Assembly: GCA_030150085.1 (NCBI GenBank)
Contig: JASLGJ010000501.1
Coordinates: forward strand, 1-5,263
From: Candidatus Elarobacter sp.
Lineage (GTDB): Bacteria; Vulcanimicrobiota; Vulcanimicrobiia; Vulcanimicrobiales; Vulcanimicrobiaceae
Length of the DNA: 5,263 bases
Direction of reading: 5' to 3'
How positions within the stretch are numbered: the stretch's first letter is position 1; the number at the start of each line of letters is the position of its first letter. Below the pieces are notes generated by a model. The model did no database searches, was not told where the DNA came from, and was given only the letters and a program-made list of their open reading frames with translations. The translations under genes were made by a program, and so were the position numbers. This document shows, piece by piece, positions 1 through 5,263 of this stretch.

Positions 1-322
1 CGATGCTCAGCCGCGCGCGCGCCACGCGCGGGTCGGCGAACAGCGCGTCGAAGATCGCCTCTCCGAGCCGCTCGAGCAGCGCGAAGCGCTCGCGCGCAAC
101 GATCCGCACGATCTCCGCGTGCACGTCGGCGTAGCTGACCGTGTCGGCGAGCGCGTCGCTGGCCCGCGCCGCGCGCAGGTCCAGCTCGAAGGCCAGGTCG
201 ATGTCGAACGGCTGCGCGACGTCCTGCTCGCCCGGGTTCGCGCCGTGGTGCCCCCAGGCCCGAATCCCGCGCAGCTCGATGGTGTCCGGGGAGACGCCGC
301 TTGCGAGCGGCCGCGCGTTCAC
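1..322 (-). CDS. folB: Dihydroneopterin aldolase FolB (3' end cut off by window edge)
   Basis: FolB cleaves 7,8-dihydroneopterin to 6-hydroxymethyl-7,8-dihydropterin and glycolaldehyde in cytosolic folate synthesis. The 107 codons visible here cover most of the ~120-residue family length. Visible family signatures: IELRGIRAWGHHGANPGEQ (15-33), with Glu32 at the position of the conserved pterin-contacting Glu; the QPFDIDLAFELDL strand (37-49); and SDALADTVSYADV (55-67), with Tyr64 matching the conserved active-site Tyr. FALLERLGEAI (80-90) matches the usual 'LIE.LA..I' helix. The catalytic Lys of the C-terminal 'KP' motif would lie just beyond the edge and cannot be checked. The GTG start is the only plausible one: it overlaps the folP stop as GTGA (322-319) and leaves a normal short N-terminal tail. 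No strong Shine-Dalgarno is visible, so coupling to folP translation is likely. Trp23 sits where Tyr/Phe is usual, a minor variation. Confidence 0.93.
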   Translation of the reverse strand, partial: MNARPLASGVSPDTIELRGIRAWGHHGANPGEQDVAQPFDIDLAFELDLRAARASDALADTVSYADVHAEIVRIVARERFALLERLGEAIFDALFADPRVARARLSI

Positions 323-1188
323 GGCAGGCGCTCTTGCCAGCCGGCGGGGCGCCAGCCGCGCACGATCGCGTCGGCGACGCGCACCACGTCGCCCTGCTCG
401 GCCACGTCGTGCACGCGCACGACGTCGATCCCCGCCGCGACGGCCAGCGCGACGGTCGCCGCGGTGCCGAACTCGCGCGCCTCGACGCCGCGCCCGGTCA
501 GCTTGCCGATGGTGGACTTGCGCGAGGTCCCGAGCAGGGTCGGAAAGCCGAGCCCGACCAGGCGCGGGAGCGCGCCCAGGATGGCGAGATTGTGCTCGGG
601 CAGCTTGCCGAAGCCGATGCCGGGGTCGAGGATCACGTGCTCGGCCGGGATCCCCGCCCGCACGCAGCGCGCCGCCGCGTCGGCGAGAAAGCGCAGCACC
701 TCGTCGACCACGTCGCGCTCGTAGACCGCGACGCGCTTGTTGTGCATCGCCACCAGCGGCGCGCCGGTCTCGGCCGCGGCCGCAATCAGCTCGTCGGGTG
801 CGCCCCAGATCGAGTTGAGCAGGTCGCCGCCCGCCGCGCGCGCGGCCCGGAAGACGGCGGGCTTGAAGGTGTCGACCGAGACGATCGCCGCGGGCAGGCG
901 GGCGCGGATCGCGGCCAGCGCGGGCAGCAGGCGCGCGCGCTCGGTGTCGTCGCCGATCGGCGCGTAGCCGGGCCGGGTCGACTCCGCCCCGACGTCGATC
1001 AGGTCCGCGCCCGCCGCCGCGTGCGCCGCGGCCTTCTCCGCCGCCGCCGCGGCGTCGCCGACCCCGTCGCCCGAGAACGAGTCCGGCGTGACGTTGACGA
1101 TCCCCATCAGGTACGTGCGCGCGCCCCAGGGCAGGACGCGCCCGCGCACCCGCAAGCCGCCGCGCGCGGCGAACGCCGGCGGCCTCAT
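319..1188 (-). CDS. folP: Dihydropteroate synthase FolP
   Basis: FolP condenses 6-hydroxymethyl-dihydropterin pyrophosphate with p-aminobenzoate to 7,8-dihydropteroate; it is the sulfonamide target. The 289-residue protein is a complete TIM barrel of usual length. Motifs in order: MGIVNVTPDSFSGDG (28-42), GAESTRPGY (67-75), SVDTFKP (104-110), the pterin-site Asn in LLNSIWG (123-129), MHNK (148-151), DPGIGFGK (188-195), GTSRKSTIG (220-228) and RVHDV (258-262). The catalytic loops and the phosphate-binding Asn32, Arg258 and His260 are present. Departures from the E. coli pattern are SFSGDG instead of SFSDGG, MHNK instead of MHM-type, and DTFKP instead of DT.K; these look like subfamily variation, not damage. 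ATG at 1188 is used because no in-frame start is seen between the folC stop and it. It follows folC by 13 bp without a clear Shine-Dalgarno, and its TGA overlaps the folB GTG. Confidence 0.97.
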   Translation of the reverse strand: MRPPAFAARGGLRVRGRVLPWGARTYLMGIVNVTPDSFSGDGVGDAAAAAEKAAAHAAAGADLIDVGAESTRPGYAPIGDDTERARLLPALAAIRARLPAAIVSVDTFKPAVFRAARAAGGDLLNSIWGAPDELIAAAAETGAPLVAMHNKRVAVYERDVVDEVLRFLADAAARCVRAGIPAEHVILDPGIGFGKLPEHNLAILGALPRLVGLGFPTLLGTSRKSTIGKLTGRGVEAREFGTAATVALAVAAGIDVVRVHDVAEQGDVVRVADAIVRGWRPAGWQERLP

Positions 1189-1201
1189 CGCCCGGGCGCG
1201 C

Positions 1202-2521
1202 TCACTGGACGCCGCTGGTCAGCACGTTGGCGACCCACCACGCGCGCAGCTCGGCGACGATGAAGGTCGAGCCGGTCACCACGATCACGTCGTCGGCGTC
1301 GGCGTTGCGGCGCGCGATCGAGAACGCGTCGGTGGGATCGTTGATGGCGCGCCCCCAGCCGCCCAGCGAGTCGGCGATCGAGGCCAGGCGCTGCGGGCGC
1401 ATGGCGTTGCGCCCCGCGACGGAGAACGTCGTGAAGGTGAACGAGCCGGGCAGGGTCAGGAACGGGCGGATCACTTCCTCGGCGTCCTTCGACTCGCCGA
1501 TCGCCATCACGAAGATGAAGCGCTTGCCGGGGAACGTCTCCTGCAGCGCGCGGACCAGGTGGGCGGCCTTGTCGGGGTTGTGCGCGACGTCGAACACCAC
1601 GCCCGGGTGCGAGGGGAAGAACTCCATCCGGCCCGGGATCTGCAGGCGCGCGAAGCCGGCCTCGATCGCGGCGCGCGCCGGGCGCAGCGCGGGCCCGAGC
1701 TGCTCGAGCGCGCGGATCGCGGTCGCCGCGTTCTCCTGCTGGAAGCTGCCCAGGATCGGCAGCGACAGCTCGTAGCGGTCCTCGGGCGTGACGACCGCGA
1801 AGGACTGCCCGTAGCGCTGCCCGCTGCGGGCCTCGATGGCGGCCGTCGCCGCGACGGAAATCAGCGGCGCGCCGGCCTCGGCCGCGGCGTGCTCGATCAC
1901 GCTCAGCGCGCTGCCGCGCGCGTTGGTCACCAGCGGAATGCCGCGCTTGGCGATGCCCGCCTTGTCGCGCGCGATCTCCTCGACCGTGTCGCCCAGGATG
2001 TCGGTGTGGTCGAGCGCGACGTTGGTGATCACGGCGACCTGCGGGCGCAGCACGTTGGTGCCGTCGAGCAGGCCGCCCACGCCGGCCTCGACCACCGCCA
2101 CGTCGACCTTCTCGCGGGCGAACCACAGGAACGCCAGCGCGAGCAGCAGCTCGTAGTAGGTCGGGCGGCCGTGGTCGTAGCCGGGCCGCTCCATCGCGGC
2201 CTGCATCTCGCCGACCAGCTCGCCGAAGGCTTCCTCGGGAATCGGCAGCCCGTCGATGCGCGCGCGCTCGGTGACGCTGCTCAGGTGCGGCTTGGTGTGC
2301 AGGCCGGTGCGCTTGCCGGCCGCCTGCAGGGCGGCGGCGAGCATGGTCGAGGTCGAGCCCTTGCCGCTGGTGCCCGCGACGTGGAGGGTGGGATAGCGGT
2401 CCTGCGGGTTGCCGAGCGCTTCCAAGAACGCGCGGAAGCGGTCGAGCCGGTTCGTCATCCGGCGCGAGGCGTGCTCGTTGATCAGCCCGACCAGGTACGA
2501 TTGCGCCGCCTGAAATGTCAT
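1202..2521 (-). CDS. folC: Dihydrofolate synthase / folylpolyglutamate synthase FolC
   Basis: FolC is a Mur-ligase-family ATP enzyme that adds glutamate to dihydropteroate (giving dihydrofolate) and/or extends polyglutamate tails. The protein is 439 residues, the usual size. Seen: P-loop GTSGKGS (50-56); KPHLSSVTERARIDG (77-91), normally SPHL; YYELLLALAF (122-131); EAGVGGLLDGTN (145-156), normally E.GLGGRLDATN; ITNVALDHTDILG (165-177); and DKAGIAK (186-192), whose Lys187 corresponds to the carbamylated Lys. Further on are GSFQQENAATAI (258-269), GRMEFF (297-302), DVAHNP (311-316, normally DGAHNP) and the C-terminal GSTFIVAELR. The start is the ATG at 2521, which overlaps the mog stop as ATGA. 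The frame stays open upstream to 2851, but that part is antisense-phase shadow inside mog and has no family similarity. Whether it has one or both activities cannot be decided from sequence alone. No other folC is visible here, so dual function is the default inference. Confidence 0.96.
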   Translation of the reverse strand: MTFQAAQSYLVGLINEHASRRMTNRLDRFRAFLEALGNPQDRYPTLHVAGTSGKGSTSTMLAAALQAAGKRTGLHTKPHLSSVTERARIDGLPIPEEAFGELVGEMQAAMERPGYDHGRPTYYELLLALAFLWFAREKVDVAVVEAGVGGLLDGTNVLRPQVAVITNVALDHTDILGDTVEEIARDKAGIAKRGIPLVTNARGSALSVIEHAAAEAGAPLISVAATAAIEARSGQRYGQSFAVVTPEDRYELSLPILGSFQQENAATAIRALEQLGPALRPARAAIEAGFARLQIPGRMEFFPSHPGVVFDVAHNPDKAAHLVRALQETFPGKRFIFVMAIGESKDAEEVIRPFLTLPGSFTFTTFSVAGRNAMRPQRLASIADSLGGWGRAINDPTDAFSIARRNADADDVIVVTGSTFIVAELRAWWVANVLTSGVQ

Positions 2522-3033
2522 CCGCCGTGAGACCCCGCAGGATGCCGGTCTGTTTCCACGTCGGCCAGCAGGTCCAAACCGTGCGGGAGCGACTCGACGA
2601 TCACGTCGAGCGTCTCGCGCACGCCCTTGGGGCTGCCCGGCAGGTTCACGATCAGCGAGCGGTTGCGCACCCCGGCCAGCGCGCGCGAGAGCATCGCCCC
2701 GCGGGTGTGGCGCATCGAGGCCGTCCGCATCGCCTCGGCGATCCCCGGCACCTCGTAGTCCAGCACGGCGGCGGTGGCCTGCGGGGTGCGGTCGCGCCGG
2801 CCCAGGCCCGTGCCGCCCGAGGTCAGCACGAGCCGGGTCGGGCCGTCGCACAGCTCGATCAAGGCGGCCTGCAGCGCGGCCGGGTCGTCGGGCAGGATGC
2901 GCTCGTCGTCGATGGCCAGCGGGTGGCCGAGCAGCGCGTCGCGCACGACCGGGATCACCAGGTCGGGCCGCTCGCCCGAGTGGGCGCGGTCCGAGAGCAC
3001 GATCACCGCCACCGGGTACGTTCCCGTCGTCAC
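2518..3033 (-). CDS. mog: Molybdopterin adenylyltransferase (Mog/MoaB family)
   Basis: This cytosolic enzyme activates molybdopterin with ATP to MPT-AMP before molybdate insertion by MoeA. It is a single MoCF-fold domain of 171 residues, typical for stand-alone MogA/MoaB. Visible motifs: VAVIVLSDRAHSGERPD (8-24); PDD (48-50); LTSGGTGLGRRDRTPQAT (70-87), the MPT-binding signature with Asp81; VPGIAEAMR (95-103); and VNLPGSPKGVRETL (129-142). Asp49/50 and Asp81 correspond to the two conserved acidic residues of E. coli MogA. The GTG start at 3033 overlaps the moaC stop as GTGA and has GGAG nine bases upstream. The open frame continues further up, but that sequence is not family-like. The stop overlaps the folC ATG. 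MogA and MoaB share this fold and cannot be separated by motif reading alone; the adjacent moaC confirms the molybdenum-cofactor context. Confidence 0.94.
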   Translation of the reverse strand: MTTGTYPVAVIVLSDRAHSGERPDLVIPVVRDALLGHPLAIDDERILPDDPAALQAALIELCDGPTRLVLTSGGTGLGRRDRTPQATAAVLDYEVPGIAEAMRTASMRHTRGAMLSRALAGVRNRSLIVNLPGSPKGVRETLDVIVESLPHGLDLLADVETDRHPAGSHGG

Positions 3034-3512
3034 GAGGAGGCGCTCCAGTCGCCGGACTTGCCGCCGGTCTTCTCCAGCAGGCGCACGCTCTCGACGGTGA
3101 TGCCCTTGTCGAGCGCCTTGCACATGTCGTAGACGGTCAGCGCGGCGATGCTCGCCGCGACCATCGCTTCCATCTCGACCCCCGTCTGGCCGTGGGTGGT
3201 GGCGCGGGCCTCGATGCGCAGCGTCGTCGCGTCGTGCCAGCCGCAGGCGACGTCGACCGCGCCGAGCGGAATCGGGTGCGCGAGCGGGATCAGCTCGCCG
3301 GTGCGCTTGGCCGCCATGATACCGGCCAGCTGCGCCGCGACGAAGGCGTCGCCCTTCGGCAGCGTCGCGGCCCGCAGCGCGTCGGCCGCGGCCGGGGTCA
3401 GCCGCACGCGCGCCTCGGCCCGCGCGGTGCGCGCGGTGCTCGCCTTCGCGCCCACGTCGACCATCGTCAGCGAGCCGTCGGCGGCGATGTGCGACGGCTT
3501 GGGCGCGCTCAC
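3030..3512 (-). CDS. moaC: Cyclic pyranopterin monophosphate synthase MoaC
   Basis: MoaC converts 3',8-cyclo-7,8-dihydro-GTP, made by MoaA, to cyclic pyranopterin monophosphate, the first stable molybdenum-cofactor intermediate. The protein is 160 residues, the standard family length. Seen: MVDVGAKASTARTARAEARV (17-36); KGDAF (53-57), holding the catalytic Lys53; AGIMAAKRTGELIPLAHPI (63-81), with His79; GVEMEAM (111-117), with Glu113; LTVYDMCKALDK (125-136), with Asp129 and Lys132; and EKTGGKSGDW (147-156). The catalytic Lys/Asp/Lys set is therefore intact. The usual LCHPL reads LAHPI, so the conserved Cys is Ala78. The start is a GTG overlapping the cysteine synthase stop (GTGA), with GGAG five bases upstream. 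The same frame is open far upstream inside the cysteine synthase gene, but that part is shadow. moaA, moaD, moaE and moeA are not in the window. Confidence 0.96.
   Translation of the reverse strand: MSAPKPSHIAADGSLTMVDVGAKASTARTARAEARVRLTPAAADALRAATLPKGDAFVAAQLAGIMAAKRTGELIPLAHPIPLGAVDVACGWHDATTLRIEARATTHGQTGVEMEAMVAASIAALTVYDMCKALDKGITVESVRLLEKTGGKSGDWSASS
3043..3046 (-). promoter_or_regulatory. Shine-Dalgarno GGAG for mog
   Basis: GGAG lies nine bases before the GTG at 3033 and within the 3' end of moaC (the GACTGGAGC stretch). It supports the GTG start that overlaps the moaC stop. Confidence 0.5.
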
Positions 3513-4531
3513 AGGAACTCCAACCCGCGCGCGGCCGGCACGAGCTCGTTCTCTTCCAGCCAGGCCCGGTCGTAGAGGCGCGAGCGGTAGCGCTCGCCGC
3601 CGTCGCAGAGCACGGTCACGACCCGGCTGCCTTCGGGCAGCGTGCGGGCGTAGCGGGCCGCGGCGGCGACGTTGAGCGCGGCCGAGCCGCCCACGAACAG
3701 GCCCTCCTCGCGGATCAGCCAGTGCCCCATCTCGATCATGGTGCGGTCGTCCACCCGCACCGCGTCGTCGACCGGCGCGCCCTTGAAGTTGGCCACCACG
3801 CGCTTGATCCCGATCCCCTCGGCGAACGAGTCGCCCTCGAACTCGAGCGTGCCGTCCTTGACGAAGCGGAACAGCGCCGAGCCGTAGGGGTCGGCCAGCA
3901 CGACCCGGATCGCCGGGTCGTGGGCCTTGAGCGCGCGCCCCACGCCCGCGATCGTCCCGCCCGTCCCGGCCGCGGCCACGAAGGCCGTCAGCTGGCCGCC
4001 GGTCTGGGCGACGATCTCGGGCCCGGTGGTGCGCTCGTGGGCGGCGCGGTTGGCGGTGTTCTCGAACTGGTTGGCCCAGACCGCGCCCGGGATCGACTCC
4101 GCCATCCGCCGCGCGACGTGGTAGTAGTTGGCGTCGTTGGCGTAGCCGACCGCCTCGACCACGTGCAGCTCGGCGCCGTAGGTGCGCAGCAGGGCGTACT
4201 TCTCGGGCGCCTGGTCGTCGGGCATGACGATCACGCTGCGGTAGCCGCGCGCGTTGGCGACCAGGGTCAGCCCGATCCCGGTGTTGCCGGCGGTGCCCTC
4301 GACGATCGTCCCGCCCGGCACGAGCAGCCCGCGGGCCTCGAAGTCCTCGACCATCCCGCGCGCCGCGCGGTCCTTGACCGAGCCGCCCGGGTTGAGGTAC
4401 TCGGCCTTGCCCAGGATCGTGCGCCCGAGCGCGGCCGAGAGCTTGGGCAGGGCGATCAGGGGCGTGTCGCCGATCGCGCCCACGAAGCCGGCCCGGGCTG
4501 CCGATACCTGATGCGGTGAGGGTTTCGTCAC
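3509..4531 (-). CDS. cysK: PLP-dependent cysteine synthase (CysK-like)
   Basis: It likely forms L-cysteine from O-acetylserine (or a related activated serine) and sulfide, as a fold-type II PLP enzyme in the cytosol. From the GTG start it has 340 residues. Seen: IGDTPLI (20-26); NPGGSVKDR (47-55), with the PLP-binding Lys53; EGTAGNTGIGL (78-88), the substrate loop, with TAGNTG where classical CysK has TSGNTG; QFENTANRAAHERTTGPEI (155-173); the phosphate cradle GTGGT (189-193); an EGIG motif; and CDGGERYRSR near the C-terminus. The TAGNTG version with this C-terminal motif resembles a distinct 'cysteine synthase A' subgroup known from some proteobacteria and fungi, as recalled, so the acceptor substrate is less certain than for E. 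coli CysK. An alternative TTG start at 4555 adds eight residues and has an AAAGGA Shine-Dalgarno; the GTG at 4531 has none. The gene heads the operon, and its stop overlaps moaC. Confidence 0.9.
   Translation of the reverse strand: MTKPSPHQVSAARAGFVGAIGDTPLIALPKLSAALGRTILGKAEYLNPGGSVKDRAARGMVEDFEARGLLVPGGTIVEGTAGNTGIGLTLVANARGYRSVIVMPDDQAPEKYALLRTYGAELHVVEAVGYANDANYYHVARRMAESIPGAVWANQFENTANRAAHERTTGPEIVAQTGGQLTAFVAAAGTGGTIAGVGRALKAHDPAIRVVLADPYGSALFRFVKDGTLEFEGDSFAEGIGIKRVVANFKGAPVDDAVRVDDRTMIEMGHWLIREEGLFVGGSAALNVAAAARYARTLPEGSRVVTVLCDGGERYRSRLYDRAWLEENELVPAARGLEFL
3518..3521 (-). promoter_or_regulatory. Shine-Dalgarno GGAG for moaC
   Basis: GGAG lies five bases before the GTG at 3512 and inside the last codons of cysteine synthase. 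It supports the overlapping GTG as the true moaC start, in preference to any of the upstream in-frame codons. Confidence 0.6.
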
Positions 4532-4541
4532 GGTGCGGTGA
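4512..4541. repeat. Two direct copies of TGCGGTGA, 22 bp apart, at the divergent start region
   Basis: TGCGGTGA occurs at 4512-4519 and 4534-4541. The repeat offset is 22 bp, about two helical turns, so both copies would face the same side of the DNA. Between them lies TCAC (4528-4531), which pairs as an inverted half-site with each GTGA. The array spans the first codons of cysteine synthase and most of the short gap to the plus-strand gene. An operator is possible, but chance similarity in GC-rich coding DNA is a real alternative. Confidence 0.35.
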
Positions 4542-4557
4542 ACGTCGTCGAGCAAGG

Positions 4558-5263
4558 ATGGCTGTTCCTTTCGACGCCGGGGATACGGCGGACGCGGCAC
4601 TCGGCTTACTGAGCGCCGCCGGCGACGCATTCGCGGGCCGGCGGCTGGGCTTCGGGCTGCGCCGCGCGGCGCTGGCGGCCCGTTTCGCGCGCCACCGGGG
4701 CGCTGCCGAAGGTGAGATCGCGGCGAGCTGGCTGGCCGGGGCGCTGGCCGAGACGGGCCGGGTCGCGGTCGTCGTGCCGCCCGGCAGCAGCGAGCGCCTG
4801 CGCCTGCTGGCCGAGGCCGACGCCCCGCTCCACGGGGCGCGCCTGGTGGCCGCCTTGCCGAACGCGCCGCGTACCGCCGCCGACCTGGTGCGTTGGCACC
4901 GCGAGCACGAGGACGGCACCGGCTTCCCCTACCGCCTGCGCTGGGACGGCATCCCGGCCGACGCGGTCGGGCTGGGGATCGCCCACGCCTTCCTGGAGCT
5001 GGTCGACGATCCCGCGGAGCCGCGCCATCCCGGCGAGGCCCTCTACGCCATCGTGGCCGAGAGCGGGCGGCGCTTCCGGGTCGGGCTGGTGAACGCGTTC
5101 CGCGAGCTCGTCCTGACCGTGCCCGACGCGCTCGAGCCGCTGCCGCCCGCGGCGCTCGCGGGCGCGCTCCCGCCGCTGGACGCCCAAGCCGCGCTGGCCG
5201 ACCTGGCGGGCCGGATCGACGCCCGCGACGAGCGCACCGCCGGGCGCAGCGAGCGCCTGGCGG
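4558..5263 (+). CDS. Tandem HD-GYP-like protein, first domain degenerate (3' end cut off by window edge)
   Basis: Active HD-GYP proteins are metal-dependent cyclic-di-GMP phosphodiesterases. The 235 visible residues start at ATG 4558, the only usable start. Residues ~28-185 follow the HD-GYP layout. Kept are HREHEDGTGFP (114-124, family HHE..DG.GYP), the following GIPADAVGLGIAHAF (131-145, family EIPLGARILAVADAF) and the FRVGLVNAF helix (173-181, family FDP.LV.AF). Lost by alignment by eye are the first His (no His between 25 and 45), the HD pair (Ala64-Glu65 in LAGALAETGRV), the rHP His (Ala89), the second His of HH (Arg115) and the later Asp (His143). Only His114 remains. Residues 213-235 (ADLAGRIDARDERTAGRS...) match the family start 'aiDarDpyTaGHs.RVA', implying a second HD-GYP domain whose first His is Arg230. 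Catalysis by domain 1 is unlikely, so a sensing or partner-binding role is inferred. No signal peptide or membrane segment is visible. Confidence 0.72.
   Translation, partial: MAVPFDAGDTADAALGLLSAAGDAFAGRRLGFGLRRAALAARFARHRGAAEGEIAASWLAGALAETGRVAVVVPPGSSERLRLLAEADAPLHGARLVAALPNAPRTAADLVRWHREHEDGTGFPYRLRWDGIPADAVGLGIAHAFLELVDDPAEPRHPGEALYAIVAESGRRFRVGLVNAFRELVLTVPDALEPLPPAALAGALPPLDAQAALADLAGRIDARDERTAGRSERLA
4566..4571 (-). promoter_or_regulatory. Shine-Dalgarno-like AAAGGA upstream of a possible TTG start of cysteine synthase
   Basis: On the minus strand AAAGGA stands ten bases before TTG 4555, which is in frame with cysteine synthase. It is one of the few purine-rich, A-rich hexamers in this GC-rich DNA and is absent before the alternative GTG 4531. 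It lies inside codons 3-5 of the divergent plus-strand gene, so it may simply reflect that coding sequence. It decides between a 348- and a 340-residue protein. Confidence 0.35.

Noticed and set aside
12..30. Alternating CG run, possible Z-DNA or simple repeat
   Set aside because: It is explained by Ala/Arg/Val codons of folB in a very GC-rich genome.
301..1263. Plus-strand open frame (320 codons) opposite folP
   Set aside because: It is an antisense shadow with no recognisable domain; folP motifs occupy the other strand throughout.
1088..2530. Long plus-strand open frame (480 codons) opposite folC and folP
   Set aside because: It is antisense to two well-recognised genes, has low-complexity Arg/Ala/Gly-rich content without any family motif, and is the expected result of few stop codons in GC-rich DNA.
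2522..2851. Upstream extension of the folC frame
   Set aside because: It overlaps mog out of phase, has no FolC similarity, and the ATG at 2521 gives the normal family length.
3722..4519. Plus-strand open frame (265 codons) opposite cysteine synthase
   Set aside because: Its repetitive Arg/Gly/Val/Asp composition and lack of motifs mark it as the complement of cysteine synthase codons.
4576..4615. Possible sigma-70 promoter for the minus-strand operon (TATCCC, minus strand, 4580-4585)
   Set aside because: No convincing -35 lies at proper spacing, and the match is weak and inside the divergent coding sequence.
3513..4919. Upstream extension of the moaC frame, suggesting a large fusion protein
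   Set aside because: The frame is open only because of base composition. The upstream sequence is Arg/Pro-rich junk overlapping cysteine synthase in another phase, and the GTG with GGAG at 3512 gives the normal MoaC length.

Overview
The window is very G+C-rich (roughly 70 % by eye, strongly GC in third codon positions) and almost completely coding. Six minus-strand genes run from about 4531 down to the left edge, and one divergent plus-strand gene runs from 4558 off the right edge. No RNA gene, insertion sequence, CRISPR array or terminator was seen. No stretch over 300 bases lacks a gene. The only real intergenic DNA is about 26 bp between the divergent starts and 13 bp between folC and folP. 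The organism is a free-living high-GC bacterium. The protein variants do not pin down a phylum: Eremiobacterota, Chloroflexota or an actinobacterial-type lineage would all fit, and this is only a guess.

Minus-strand operon, in transcription order: a PLP-dependent cysteine synthase (cysK-like, 4531-3509), moaC (3512-3030), mog/moaB (3033-2518), folC (2521-1202), folP (1188-319) and folB (322 to the left edge, 3' end missing). Four of the five junctions are 4-bp stop/start overlaps (GTGA or ATGA). This packing fixes the starts of moaC, mog, folC and folB and implies translational coupling. Only folC-folP has a gap.

Functionally this is a pterin operon. MoaC makes cyclic pyranopterin from the GTP-derived intermediate and Mog adenylylates molybdopterin (molybdenum cofactor branch). 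FolB, FolP and FolC make 7,8-dihydroneopterin cleavage products, dihydropteroate and dihydrofolate/polyglutamates (folate branch). Cysteine synthase at the head could supply the cysteine whose sulfur becomes the dithiolene of molybdopterin; that link is inference.

The divergent plus-strand gene (4558 to end) is the most unusual item. Its first ~185 residues read as an HD-GYP domain that has kept its fold signature (HREHEDGTGFP, 114-124) but lost nearly every metal ligand. Residues ~207-235 look like the start of a second HD-GYP domain, in which the first metal-binding His is Arg. It is probably a tandem, at least partly degenerate HD-GYP protein acting as a sensor or scaffold. The window ends before this can be settled.
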